From Mariprofundaceae bacterium (lineage in GTDB: Bacteria; Pseudomonadota; Zetaproteobacteria; Mariprofundales; Mariprofundaceae): 8,441 bases of DNA. The stretch lies in NCBI GenBank assembly GCA_030950865.1, contig JAUZQR010000274.1:1-8441 (forward strand), given 5' to 3'. A program made the translations under genes and the position numbers. Numbering within the stretch: position 1 is the stretch's first letter; the number at the start of each line of letters is the position of its first letter. The notes under the pieces were generated by a model. The model did not search any database. It had not been told where the DNA came from and saw only the letters and a program-made list of their open reading frames with translations. Shown here one piece after another: positions 1 to 6,409 of the stretch.

Positions 1-170
1 GGGCTATCTGATTGAGCGACATCTTTTAAGGTGTTTGCATAGACATTGCCGTTGATAGCCGTGTGAAACATAGGCGCAGTTGGATAGGATGTATAACGAG
101 GGCCTGCCTTGTCATATTTGGTAATCATATCGATGTTGAAAAGGTTAGATGTTGATTCAATTGCCGTCAT
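1..170 (-). CDS. hemN: Oxygen-independent coproporphyrinogen III oxidase, N-terminal part (truncated by window edge)
   Basis: This is the first 56 codons of a radical-SAM enzyme that decarboxylates coproporphyrinogen III to protoporphyrinogen IX in anaerobic haem synthesis in the cytoplasm. The diagnostic stretch is K18-Y19-D20 followed by GPRYTSYPTA at residues 23-32, which matches the conserved N-terminal GPRYTSYPTA block of the HemN family. The CxxxCxxC cluster motif would lie further along, outside the window. The ATG at 168-170 is chosen because an in-frame TAG occurs ten codons upstream with no other start codon between. A second in-frame ATG (126-128) lacks any ribosome binding site. 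The only Shine-Dalgarno-like sequence, AGGAA, sits in the loop of a small hairpin (180-194). The gene lies 76 nt downstream of cca on the same strand and may be co-transcribed with it. Family assignment is strong despite the short fragment; HemN versus a HemN-like paralogue cannot be settled from this part. Confidence 0.88.
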   Translation of the reverse strand, partial: MTAIESTSNLFNIDMITKYDKAGPRYTSYPTAPMFHTAINGNVYANTLKDVAQSDS

Positions 171-246
171 GGGTGCGAAGCGTCTTCCTGATGCGCTCTA
201 AAATCAAATAAAAACAAGTAGTTGAGTATTTTTATCAGGTATTCTA

Positions 247-1647
247 TCATATTTCAAAGTGGTTTTTAAGCCACTTCTTTGCAGATGGTAGGTCGCAGAA
301 TTTGCCATCAAGTTGCGCTTCATAGGCAGCTTTGATGCATGCGCCCATATCTTTTCCCGAAGTCATACCCATATCCATGAGTATATGCCCATTCACAATC
401 GCGGGTGTTTTTTCTGTATGGTTGGATAAGGCTTGTGCTTTTTCTAGCCAAGCTAAGGCGGGACGACAGGCAGGTGAGGGGCTACGACCCGAAGCATCAG
501 CTTCGACCAACATTTCCCATAATTCAATGGATGCTGGCTCTAATCTGTGTGCCAAGCGACGAACGGCTCGACTTGTTGGCTCACCGCATAAATGGGTAAT
601 ATGATCATGCACTAAAGGATGAACAAATTGCGCGATACGCTTGGGTGCTGCAATACGCTTTAAGAATGAAGCGGTGGGTTCAAACCCTGCCTCGCTATGA
701 TTGGGCGAACGAATATTGCCATCCTCATCGGTAAAGGTGGTGATGGGCTTGCCCAAATCATGGCATAAAGCCGCCAACATAAGGTGTTCGCAGGTTTCGT
801 AATCTAACCTTTCACGCTTGCTGATAAGCGCAGCCTGATCGCAGACTTGTAGGGTATGCACCCAAGCATCACCCTCTGGATGCCAACGTGGGTCTTGTGG
901 ACATGTGGTTAGGGCTTCTAATTCAGGGTAAAGCGTGGACAAACAGCCGCTATCTTTAAGAGCTTGAAGCCCAAAAGATGGGTAAGGTGCATGCGTCCAT
1001 TTTTGCCATTCACACCACAAGCGCGAATCAGGAAGGTTGCTCACTTCAGCCACCAAGTTCGCACATAATTGAGCTGTTTCAGGTGCTAAAGAAAGCTTAA
1101 AGCGAGCTGCGAACTGCATGGCTCGTAATACACGCAATGGATCTTCTGAAAAAGCGGGGGAAACATGGCGTAAGATGCGATTTTGTAAATCTTCTTGCCC
1201 ATGATGAAAATCTAAGAGTTCGCTGCTGATTGGGTCAAACATCATAGCATTGATGGTAAAATCACGGCGTGATGAGGCAATTTCAGGGTTTAGTTGTGGA
1301 TTGCTTGTTACTGTAAAACCACGGTGACCTTGGGCTGTTTTTGTTTCTGTTCGTGGCAGTGCCAAATCAATCTCATGCCCATCGCGCCATAATTTAATCA
1401 CACCAAAATGTTTGCCGACTTGCTCCGTATGCCCCAATGATTGCGCTATACGCAAGAGTTTATCTACATCTAAGCCATACACTTCAAGGTCAATGTCTTT
1501 GCTGCTTTGCTGTAAACATAAATCGCGTACACTACCACCCACCAGCCACGCTTTGCCCCCACACTCGGCAATGGCTTGGCATATTTCCTGCGCGATAGCA
1601 GGTATGTTTTTGCGCCATTGTGGCTTTTGCGTGGTTGTTTGTGTCAT
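247..1647 (-). CDS. cca: Multifunctional CCA tRNA nucleotidyltransferase with HD domain
   Basis: This 466-residue protein adds or repairs the 3'-terminal CCA of tRNAs using CTP and ATP, without a nucleic acid template. The class II nucleotidyltransferase head is visible: GGSVRD at residues 37-42, the metal-binding D51-x-D53 pair, RRDFTINAM at 127-135, and the EDxxR nucleotide-selection motif at 168-172 followed by LRAMQFAARF. The C-terminal half carries an HD phosphohydrolase domain (H256, H264, H296-D297 in CHDLGKP), which in the E. coli-type enzyme gives 2',3'-cyclic phosphodiesterase and phosphatase activity. The length suits HD-containing CCA proteins. The ATG is fixed by an in-frame TGA four codons upstream; the ribosome binding site is weak. 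It is divergent from mdh with an 81-nt spacer and lies upstream of hemN. A poly(A) polymerase role is the main alternative, but the HD domain argues for CCA addition. Confidence 0.93.
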   Translation of the reverse strand: MTQTTTQKPQWRKNIPAIAQEICQAIAECGGKAWLVGGSVRDLCLQQSSKDIDLEVYGLDVDKLLRIAQSLGHTEQVGKHFGVIKLWRDGHEIDLALPRTETKTAQGHRGFTVTSNPQLNPEIASSRRDFTINAMMFDPISSELLDFHHGQEDLQNRILRHVSPAFSEDPLRVLRAMQFAARFKLSLAPETAQLCANLVAEVSNLPDSRLWCEWQKWTHAPYPSFGLQALKDSGCLSTLYPELEALTTCPQDPRWHPEGDAWVHTLQVCDQAALISKRERLDYETCEHLMLAALCHDLGKPITTFTDEDGNIRSPNHSEAGFEPTASFLKRIAAPKRIAQFVHPLVHDHITHLCGEPTSRAVRRLAHRLEPASIELWEMLVEADASGRSPSPACRPALAWLEKAQALSNHTEKTPAIVNGHILMDMGMTSGKDMGACIKAAYEAQLDGKFCDLPSAKKWLKNHFEI

Positions 1648-1728
1648 GTCGCTATTTCATATTCGACAACCCATAAAAGCAAGCTTATGGTGGCATCTGG
1701 GCTTATAGGTGATTAACTAGGAGGGTTT
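1648..1728. promoter_or_regulatory. Divergent cca / mdh promoter region
   Basis: The 81 nt between the divergent starts of cca and mdh must hold the promoters of both, unless one of them lies inside the opposing gene. I see no convincing sigma-70 -35/-10 pair. An AT-rich stretch around 1702-1709 is the best guess for an mdh -10 element, and TTGCTT (minus strand, about 1684-1679) is a possible cca -35. Neither is secure. The 3' end carries the mdh Shine-Dalgarno sequence AGGAGG at 1719-1724. Confidence 0.45.
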
Positions 1729-2706
1729 ATGCGTTGGGCAAGTGGTATTCATCGGGCAAAGTATTTTAAAAGGAAAAAACTTACTGTTGTTGGTTCGGGA
1801 AATGTTGGGGCAACAGCCGCATTCTTGGCAGCACAACGGGAATTGGGTGATGTGGTGTTACTCGATGTGATAGATGGTGTGCCGCAGGGAAAAGCGCTGG
1901 ATATGTATGAGGCATCGCCAATTTTAGGTTATGATGCACAGGTGACAGGAACACAAAATTACCAAGATACCGCCGAATCGGATTTGGTGATTATCACGGC
2001 TGGCATTGCCAGAAAACCAGGCATGTCGCGTGATGATTTATTGGCAACGAATGTGAAGATTGTCGCAGATGTCACGAAAAAGATTGTGGCGTATTCACCC
2101 GAATGTGTCATTTTGGTGGTGACCAACCCCTTGGATGCGATGGTTTATACTGCCAAGCAGGTATCAGGTTTTCCACGCGAACGGGTGATTGGTATGGCAG
2201 GTGTGCTTGATTCAGCACGTATGCGCTCATTTATTGCTGAAAAATTAAAGGTCTCTATTTCTGATGTGTCAGCATTTGTTTTGGGTGGGCATGGCGACAC
2301 CATGGTTCCGCTGCCGCGCTATGCGACGGTGGCAGGTATTTCGATTACCGAAATGATGTCCAAAGATGATATTGCAGCGATTTGTGAACGTACAGCGCAG
2401 GGCGGTGCAGAAATTGTAGAACTACTCAAAACAGGCTCGGCTTTTTATGCGCCAGGTGCGGCTGTTGTAGAAATGGCAGAAGCCATTTTGAAGGATAAAG
2501 GGCGTGTATTACCATGCGCAGTATATCTGGATGGTGAGTATGGTGTGGATGGCTATTATATGGGTGTGCCGTGCCGATTGGGTGGCGATGGTTTGCAATC
2601 GGTGGTGGAGTTGGATTTAACGCGTGATGAGAAAGCTGCCATGAATACTTCTTTGGCATCTGTGAAAGAATTGGTGAAACAAGTTGATAATCTGGGGGTG
2701 TTTTAA
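1729..2706 (+). CDS. mdh: Malate dehydrogenase, NAD-dependent (LDH-like type)
   Basis: It interconverts malate and oxaloacetate with NAD in the TCA cycle, in the cytoplasm. The 325-residue protein has the Rossmann signature GSGNVG at 22-27 and an acidic D46 at the end of beta-2 that favours NAD over NADP. Catalytic residues can be placed by alignment to the LDH/MDH family: R95 (malate-specific Arg in the [10 protein letters not shown] loop, where lactate dehydrogenases have Gln), R101, N133, D161, R164 and H188 in GGHGD. The R95 choice is why this is called Mdh and not Ldh. The start has a perfect AGGAGG four bases upstream, but gives about 13 residues before the usual KKLTVVG beginning, and no alternative start codon exists in that stretch. 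It is followed three bases later by sucC, so mdh-sucC-sucD is almost certainly one transcript. Confidence 0.95.
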   Translation: MRWASGIHRAKYFKRKKLTVVGSGNVGATAAFLAAQRELGDVVLLDVIDGVPQGKALDMYEASPILGYDAQVTGTQNYQDTAESDLVIITAGIARKPGMSRDDLLATNVKIVADVTKKIVAYSPECVILVVTNPLDAMVYTAKQVSGFPRERVIGMAGVLDSARMRSFIAEKLKVSISDVSAFVLGGHGDTMVPLPRYATVAGISITEMMSKDDIAAICERTAQGGAEIVELLKTGSAFYAPGAAVVEMAEAILKDKGRVLPCAVYLDGEYGVDGYYMGVPCRLGGDGLQSVVELDLTRDEKAAMNTSLASVKELVKQVDNLGVF

Positions 2707-2709
2707 ACA

Positions 2710-3861
2710 ATGAATATCCATGAATATCAGGCAAAAGAGATTCTGAAATCTTTTGGTGTAACTGTACCCAAAGGATATTTGGCACATACTGCTGATGAGG
2801 CGGTGCAGCAAGCAAAAGAGCTTGGTGGTGATGTTTGTGTGGTCAAAGCGCAAATTCATGCGGGTGGGCGCGGTAAAGCAGGTGGTGTACGCATTTGCAA
2901 ATCACCCGATGAAGTCAAAACTGCTGCGAATGGCTTGCTTGGCTCGGTGTTGGTGACCAAGCAGACAGGTGAAGCAGGTAAAGAAGTTGGCAAAGTATAT
3001 ATTGAAGAGGGTTTGGATATTGCCCGTGAATTTTACCTTTCTTTGTTGGTGGATAGAGAGGAAGAATGCGTGTCATTTGTGGTGAGTCCTGCGGGTGGCA
3101 TGGATATTGAAGAGGTTGCAGCGACACAGCCTGAGAAAATTGCCACATTTCCTGTTCGGGACATAAATATATGTGATACGACTAAGATGGCTTCTTTTTT
3201 GGGTTTGAATGGTGATGCAGTAACAAAATTTGATGATTTGGCTAAGAAACTGTATCAGATTTTTATGGATAGTGATGCAGCCATGTTGGAGTTGAATCCC
3301 TTGGTACTTACGGGAGCAGGGGATTTGGTAGCATTGGATGCCAAGTTTGTAGCCGATGATAATGCGCTGTATCGGCAAGAAGCGATTGTTGCGATGCGCG
3401 ATTTGTCTGAGGAAGATTCACGAGAGATTGAAGCGGCACAGTTTGGTCTGAATTATATTCAACTCGATGGAAATATTGGTTGTATGGTGAATGGTGCAGG
3501 GCTTGCCATGGCGACTATGGATATGATTCACATGAAGGGCGAGGAGCCTGCAAATTTTTTGGATGTGGGTGGTGGTGTAACGATTCCAGCAGTCACAGAA
3601 GCCTTTAAATTACTATTTTCTGATAAGCATGTGAAAGCTGTATTGGTGAATATTTTTGGCGGCATTGTACGTTGTGATATTATTGCGCAGGGTTTGTTAG
3701 AGGCGATTAAAACACACCCTATGAATGTGCCTGTGGTGATGCGTTTGGTGGGAACCAATGAAGAGGCTGGGCAGAAGTTAATCAAGGATGCGGCATTGGA
3801 TGTGTATTGGGCCGATGATTTGGATGAAGCAGCTAGTATTGCAGTAAAGGTAATATCATGA
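2710..3861 (+). CDS. sucC: Succinyl-CoA ligase (ADP- or GDP-forming), beta subunit
   Basis: This is the nucleotide- and Mg-binding subunit of succinyl-CoA synthetase, which couples succinyl-CoA cleavage to substrate-level phosphorylation. The 383 residues match the usual family length (about 386-388). The N-terminal ATP-grasp fold shows KAQIHAGGRGKAGG at 46-59; E194 and N196 (LELNPLV) with D210 are the expected Mg ligands. The C-terminal ligase domain has NGAGLAMATMD at 261-271, the glycine-rich LDVGGG at 285-290 and NIFGGIVRCD at 314-323, which interacts with the phosphohistidine region of the alpha subunit. The start lies three bases after the mdh stop, with a G-rich stretch in the end of mdh serving as ribosome binding site. 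The TGA stop overlaps an ATG (ATGA, 3858-3861) that opens a 24-codon micro-ORF, not sucD itself, which is unusual for this operon. Confidence 0.96.
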   Translation: MNIHEYQAKEILKSFGVTVPKGYLAHTADEAVQQAKELGGDVCVVKAQIHAGGRGKAGGVRICKSPDEVKTAANGLLGSVLVTKQTGEAGKEVGKVYIEEGLDIAREFYLSLLVDREEECVSFVVSPAGGMDIEEVAATQPEKIATFPVRDINICDTTKMASFLGLNGDAVTKFDDLAKKLYQIFMDSDAAMLELNPLVLTGAGDLVALDAKFVADDNALYRQEAIVAMRDLSEEDSREIEAAQFGLNYIQLDGNIGCMVNGAGLAMATMDMIHMKGEEPANFLDVGGGVTIPAVTEAFKLLFSDKHVKAVLVNIFGGIVRCDIIAQGLLEAIKTHPMNVPVVMRLVGTNEEAGQKLIKDAALDVYWADDLDEAASIAVKVIS

Positions 3862-3932
3862 CAATTTTTCAGGATAGAAAAATTGCACGGCTTTGCCGCC
3901 CAGAGGGACGAGCACATGGAGGTGCGAGGTGA
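3858..3932 (+). CDS. Possible 24-codon coupling micro-ORF between sucC and sucD
   Basis: An open frame begins at the ATG overlapping the sucC stop (ATGA, 3858-3861) and ends at a TGA overlapping the GTG start of sucD (GTGA, 3929-3932). It spans the sucC-sucD spacer exactly. The predicted peptide is 24 residues, basic and Arg/Gly-rich toward its end ([12 protein letters not shown]), with no recognisable domain. Both overlaps have the geometry of translational coupling, so ribosomes ending sucC could re-initiate here and deliver ribosomes to sucD, unfolding the hairpins in between. No separate strong Shine-Dalgarno sequence precedes its ATG. The double overlap could be chance, and the peptide itself may have no function. 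Confidence 0.4.
   Translation: MTIFQDRKIARLCRPEGRAHGGAR
3862..3928 (+). promoter_or_regulatory. Hairpin-dense sucC-sucD intercistronic RNA element
   Basis: Four back-to-back stem-loops can be read here. The first is a perfect 9-bp stem CAATTTTTC/GAAAAATTG (3862-3870 with 3877-3885, loop AGGATA). The others are CGGC/GCCG (3888-3891 with 3895-3898), CCC/GGG (3899-3901 with 3905-3907) and GCAC/GTGC (3912-3915 with 3922-3925); the last has most of the sucD Shine-Dalgarno GGAGG (3918-3922) in its loop. A competing outer stem, 3883-3888 with 3922-3927, would enclose hairpins two and three as a three-way junction and use the same GTGC, so two mutually exclusive folds exist around the sucD ribosome binding site. 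From 3885 the spacer is about two-thirds GC, clearly above its surroundings. It could be a translational control element or an inserted short repeat; I do not recognise it as a known family. Confidence 0.5.
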
Positions 3933-4798
3933 GCGTATTATTGAGTAAAAATACTCGTGTGATTTGCCAAGGTTTTACAGGCAAGCAAGGCAGCTTTCAC
4001 TCTGAGCAAATGATGACATATGGCACAAGCTTTGTGGGTGGGGTAACACCCAAGAAAGGTGGGCAAGTCCATTTGGGAAAACCTGTGTTTAACTCGGTTG
4101 TAGATGCAGTCAAAGAAGAGGGCGCTGAAGCCACAGTGATTTTTGTGCCGCCACGCTTTGCAGCGGCTGCAATCATTGAAGCTTCGGATGCTGGTTTAGG
4201 CTTGATTGTATGTATTACTGAAGGCATACCAGTATTGGATATGCTTAAAGTCAAAGAGCATTTAAAAAATAGCAACGCGGTGCTTATTGGACCCAACTGC
4301 CCAGGCATTATTACGCCAGGCGAAGCGAAAATTGGTATTATGCCCGCGCATATTCATAAATCTGGGCGTGTGGGTGTGATTTCCCGCTCTGGCACGTTGA
4401 CTTACGAAGCGGTGGATCAGCTTACACGAACTGGGCTTGGTCAATCCACCTGTATTGGTATGGGCGGTGATCCGATTCATGGCATGGATTTTATTGATGC
4501 CTTAAAACTCTTTGAAGCGGATGAGCAAACCGAAGGTGTGGTTATGATTGGTGAAATTGGTGGCTCAGACGAAGAAAATGCAGCTGAATTCATCAAAGGA
4601 CATATTTCCAAACCTGTCACAGCATTTATTGCAGGGGCAACAGCGCCAACGGGCAAACGTATGGGGCATGCTGGAGCGATTATTTCAGGTGGTAAAGGTA
4701 CGGCTGAAGCGAAATATACAGCTTTAGAAGAGGCTGGCGTGGCAATTGAGCATAACCCAACATTATTGGGGCAGCGCATGTTAGAGATGCTTCACTAA
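3929..4798 (+). CDS. sucD: Succinyl-CoA ligase, alpha subunit
   Basis: This is the CoA-binding, transiently phosphorylated partner of SucC. From the GTG at 3929 the protein has 289 residues, the standard family length, and begins [21 protein letters not shown] like other SucD proteins. GGAGG (3918-3922) lies six bases upstream, which decides this start over an in-frame TTG at 3893. The CoA-binding motif is GFTGKQG at 15-21, a second conserved block is SRSGTLTYE at 152-160, and the phosphorylated active-site histidine is H247 within [14 protein letters not shown]. It is separated from sucC by a 67-nt structured spacer where most genomes have a close or overlapping junction. Its GTG overlaps the stop of the micro-ORF in that spacer. 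The pilZ-like gene starts 11 nt after the stop. Confidence 0.96.
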   Translation: MSVLLSKNTRVICQGFTGKQGSFHSEQMMTYGTSFVGGVTPKKGGQVHLGKPVFNSVVDAVKEEGAEATVIFVPPRFAAAAIIEASDAGLGLIVCITEGIPVLDMLKVKEHLKNSNAVLIGPNCPGIITPGEAKIGIMPAHIHKSGRVGVISRSGTLTYEAVDQLTRTGLGQSTCIGMGGDPIHGMDFIDALKLFEADEQTEGVVMIGEIGGSDEENAAEFIKGHISKPVTAFIAGATAPTGKRMGHAGAIISGGKGTAEAKYTALEEAGVAIEHNPTLLGQRMLEMLH

Positions 4799-4809
4799 GT
4801 TGTTACTTA

Positions 4810-5226
4810 ATGGATAATCGTAGACAGTTTATTCGCCATCCTATTGATGTGCCAATTCAAATATCGCCTCAGTCAGATAGTGTTTTAGATTATATTTCTA
4901 TAGTGGATATTGGTGAGGGAGGCATTGCTTTTTATACCAATGTTATCTTTGAAAAAGGTTGTGCATTAAGTATTAAAATACCACATGTTCAGCCGCCTTT
5001 TGAAGCATTATGCGTGGTTTGCTGGCAAAGAGAAAAGGGTGACGAGTTTGAGGTTGGTGTTCGTTTTATTGATGAGGATAGTCGCTTTCGAGCACGTATG
5101 GTGGAGCAGGTTTGTCATATTGAAGATTATCGCAAAAAGAAACAGGAAGAAGGCTATGATTTAACATCGAAAGAAGCTGCCAACGAATGGATTGAAAAGT
5201 ATGCAGCAGGGTTTCCCAAGTTTTAA
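4810..5226 (+). CDS. PilZ-domain protein, putative cyclic di-GMP receptor
   Basis: This 138-residue soluble protein begins with the PilZ hallmark: R5-x3-R9 in RRQFIRHP, then D33-I-G-E-G-G38 corresponding to the family motif D/N-x-S-x-x-G. The middle serine is glycine here (G35), a departure from consensus that may weaken but need not abolish ligand binding. The beta-barrel continues to VGVRFI at about 82-87, followed by a charged helical tail (about 95-138) rich in Lys and Glu. There is no signal peptide or membrane segment, so it should act in the cytoplasm as a stand-alone adaptor, as many small PilZ proteins do for motility, surface or polysaccharide functions. It starts 11 nt after sucD with no clear Shine-Dalgarno sequence, so it probably rides on the TCA-cycle transcript. 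Its target cannot be named. Confidence 0.85.
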   Translation: MDNRRQFIRHPIDVPIQISPQSDSVLDYISIVDIGEGGIAFYTNVIFEKGCALSIKIPHVQPPFEALCVVCWQREKGDEFEVGVRFIDEDSRFRARMVEQVCHIEDYRKKKQEEGYDLTSKEAANEWIEKYAAGFPKF

Positions 5227-5235
5227 ATGTATAAA

Positions 5236-5259
5236 GTGCTGGGGATATTTCCCCAGCAC
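5236..5259. terminator. Bidirectional hairpin terminator between pilZ-like gene and lipoprotein gene
   Basis: A perfect 10-bp inverted repeat (GTGCTGGGGA / TCCCCAGCAC) with a 4-nt loop lies 9 nt after the plus-strand stop and 11 nt after the minus-strand stop, exactly where convergent transcripts should end. The T-runs that follow are modest in both directions (CTGTTTGATT on plus, TTTATACATTT on minus), so efficiency is uncertain although the stem is strong. Confidence 0.8.
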
Positions 5260-5270
5260 CTGTTTGATTA

Positions 5271-5510
5271 TTAGTTCATCATTTTCTTATCGCCCATCAT
5301 GGCATCTTTTTTCATCATGCTATCGTTTTTCATCACTTTCTTATCGTGCATCATGGCATCTTTCTTCATCATGTTATCGTCTTTCATCATTTTCTTATCG
5401 TGCATCATGGTATCTTTCTTCATCATATCATCATCCATAGGGTGTTCTGCATTAGCACATCCTGTGAATAAAAATAATGATGTTGCAGTTAAAATAATAT
5501 ATTTTTTCAT
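5271..5510 (-). CDS. Methionine-rich repeat lipoprotein (MXKDX-like)
   Basis: This 79-residue protein begins with a lipoprotein signal: KK at 2-3, a hydrophobic core IILTATSLFLF and a lipobox ending T16-G17-C18, so the mature protein should be lipid-anchored in the envelope. Phe at -3 is less usual than Leu. The mature 62 residues are almost only Met, Lys and Asp with a few His and Asn; 18 are Met (29%). They form an 18-residue tandem repeat (29-46, 47-64, partial 65-79) made of hexads such as MMKKDx and MMHDKK. This resembles the family named pentapeptide MXKDX repeat proteins. GGAG (5517-5520) six bases before the ATG fixes the start over longer upstream options. Divergence from a two-component system followed by exported MsrA suggests a sacrificial oxidant scavenger; binding of Cu or Ag through Met is the main alternative. 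Function is inferred. Confidence 0.85.
   Translation of the reverse strand: MKKYIILTATSLFLFTGCANAEHPMDDDMMKKDTMMHDKKMMKDDNMMKKDAMMHDKKVMKNDSMMKKDAMMGDKKMMN
5274..5426 (-). repeat. In-frame 54-bp tandem repeat inside the lipoprotein gene
   Basis: The segment contains two full 54-bp units (5373-5426, 5319-5372) and a partial third (5274-5318), each coding 18 residues. The sequence TTTCTTATCG on the plus strand recurs at 5283, 5337 and 5391, giving the 54-base period directly. The copies differ at few positions, so the repeat probably arose by recent duplication and copy number could vary between strains without breaking the frame. Confidence 0.88.
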
Positions 5511-5584
5511 GGCTATCTCCGTTTTTAAAGTTTCAAGGGTGTTGATTTTCCCCCGCACAATATTGATATAAAATAAACACAGAG

Positions 5585-5602
5585 CATTCACATATGTATA
5601 AC
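5585..5602 (-). promoter_or_regulatory. Putative response-regulator site facing the lipoprotein gene
   Basis: Read on the minus strand the site is GTTATAC-ATAT-GTGAATG: two related 7-mers separated by 4 bp, an 11-bp period. It ends 74 nt before the lipoprotein ATG. It matches the plus-strand site at 5614-5631 at 13 of 18 positions. OmpR/PhoB-family regulators typically bind such head-to-tail repeats. Confidence 0.5.
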
Positions 5603-5613
5603 ATTTTCATCAC

Positions 5614-5631
5614 GTGATAGATATGTGATAT
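5614..5631 (+). promoter_or_regulatory. Putative autoregulatory site upstream of the response regulator gene
   Basis: The site reads GTGATAG-ATAT-GTGATAT, two 7-mers differing at one base with an 11-bp period, ending 73 nt before the ATG at 5705. It shares 14 of 18 positions with the site upstream of msrA (7869-7886). Autoregulation by the encoded OmpR-family regulator is the natural reading. Confidence 0.55.
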
Positions 5632-5704
5632 ATTTATGTTACACATAGGCTATGAGAGATAGTGAGACATATATTGAATTGTTTGGCATGGTTAGGCTTG
5701 CGAT

Positions 5705-6409
5705 ATGACAAAACACATTCTTATTGTTGAAGACAACATTGATTTAGCCAGCTTACTTGAGCTGCATTTAAGTGATATGAACTATAGCACGAATATAGCT
5801 CATGATGGTGCAACGGCTTTAGCACTGTATAAAAAGAATGATTATGACTTGGTTCTTCTGGATATTATGTTGCCTGTATTAGATGGCATTGAAGTGTGTA
5901 AACGTATGCGTGAGAAAGGCTCATATATCCCTATTATGATGCTTACATCCAAATCTTCAGAGCTTGACCGTGTTGTTGGGTTAGAGGTTGGTGCGGATGA
6001 CTATATCACCAAGCCTTTTAGTATCCCTGAATTATTGGCACGGATTAAAGCGCAGTTTCGTAGTGTTGAAGCTCTGGGACAATTGCAGCCTGCATACAAG
6101 AGTGAAAACATTCATATTGGCGATATGAATATTGATTTGGGCAAGCGCCTTGTTTGTATTGCAGGGCATGAGATTGAATTAACAGCCAAAGAGTTTGATT
6201 TGTTGGTCTATTTTGCCAAGCACCCAGGGCAAGTATTTAATCGAACACAATTGCTTGACCATGTTTGGGGTTATCAGTTTGAAGGTTATGAGCATACAGT
6301 AAACACCCATATTAATCGTTTGCGCATGAAGGTTGAAAAAGACCTCGCAAAACCTTTTTATATATTAACCGTATGGGGTGTTGGTTATAAATTTGGTGGT
6401 AAACCGTGA
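5705..6409 (+). CDS. OmpR/PhoB-family response regulator
   Basis: This 234-residue cytoplasmic transcription factor has an N-terminal receiver (about 4-118) with acidic pair E9-D10, phospho-acceptor D53 in LLDIMLP, switch residue T81 and conserved K103 in ITKPFS. The C-terminal winged helix (about 134-232) includes ELTAKEFDLL at 158-167 and the recognition helix around HTVNTHINRLRMKVE (197-211), ending with the typical WGVGYKF wing. All phosphotransfer residues are present, so it should be activated by the adjacent kinase, whose GTG start overlaps its stop (GTGA, 6406-6409). The ribosome binding site is weak (AGG at 5694-5696, 8 bases away). Direct-repeat sites upstream suggest it controls its own operon, the divergent lipoprotein gene and msrA. 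The closest functional analogy I can offer is HprR (YedW) of E. coli, which controls msrPQ; orthology is not claimed. Confidence 0.93.
   Translation: MTKHILIVEDNIDLASLLELHLSDMNYSTNIAHDGATALALYKKNDYDLVLLDIMLPVLDGIEVCKRMREKGSYIPIMMLTSKSSELDRVVGLEVGADDYITKPFSIPELLARIKAQFRSVEALGQLQPAYKSENIHIGDMNIDLGKRLVCIAGHEIELTAKEFDLLVYFAKHPGQVFNRTQLLDHVWGYQFEGYEHTVNTHINRLRMKVEKDLAKPFYILTVWGVGYKFGGKP

Larger units (their letters stand above)
5511..5704. promoter_or_regulatory. Divergent regulatory region, lipoprotein gene / response regulator gene
   Basis: The 194 nt between the two divergent starts are AT-rich and hold no gene. Near the middle lies an imperfect inverted repeat with 15-bp arms (5588-5602 and 5614-5628, 13 of 15 positions matching, 11-bp spacer), which is the outward-facing pair of direct-repeat sites described separately. 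A 10-bp palindrome ATCACGTGAT (5609-5618) overlaps the right arm. Candidate -10 elements are TATATC on the minus strand (about 5570-5565) and TATGAG on the plus strand (about 5651-5656), both weak. Confidence 0.6.

Noticed and set aside
171..246. An FNR box or terminator between cca and hemN
   Set aside because: I found no TTGAT-N4-ATCAA match and no GC-rich stem with a T-run; the gap is only AT-rich.
3893..3928. A longer sucD beginning at TTG 3893
   Set aside because: The extra residues are not SucD-like, no ribosome binding site precedes the TTG, and GTG 3929 has GGAGG at good spacing and gives the standard 289-residue protein.
5274..5436. A CRISPR-like array, because of regular repeats
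   Set aside because: The 54-bp units are contiguous without spacers, in frame and protein-coding.
5192..5571. Hydrophobic repeat proteins on the plus strand opposite the lipoprotein gene
   Set aside because: They are antisense readings of the ATG/AAA/GAT-rich repeat, lack ribosome binding sites, and cross the terminator hairpin.
5511..5591. A longer version of the Met-rich protein starting at 5591
   Set aside because: It would bury the lipoprotein signal behind 27 unrelated residues; the ATG at 5510 has a GGAG ribosome binding site six bases upstream.
5609..5618. ATCACGTGAT as an independent palindromic operator
   Set aside because: It overlaps the 5614-5631 direct repeat and occurs once; a 10-bp palindrome alone is weak evidence.
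5624..5645. A CRP/FNR-type site (TGTGA ... TTACACA)
   Set aside because: The half-sites are poorly symmetric and wrongly spaced for TGTGA-N6-TCACA or TTGAT-N4-ATCAA; the head-to-tail 11-bp repeat explains the same bases better.
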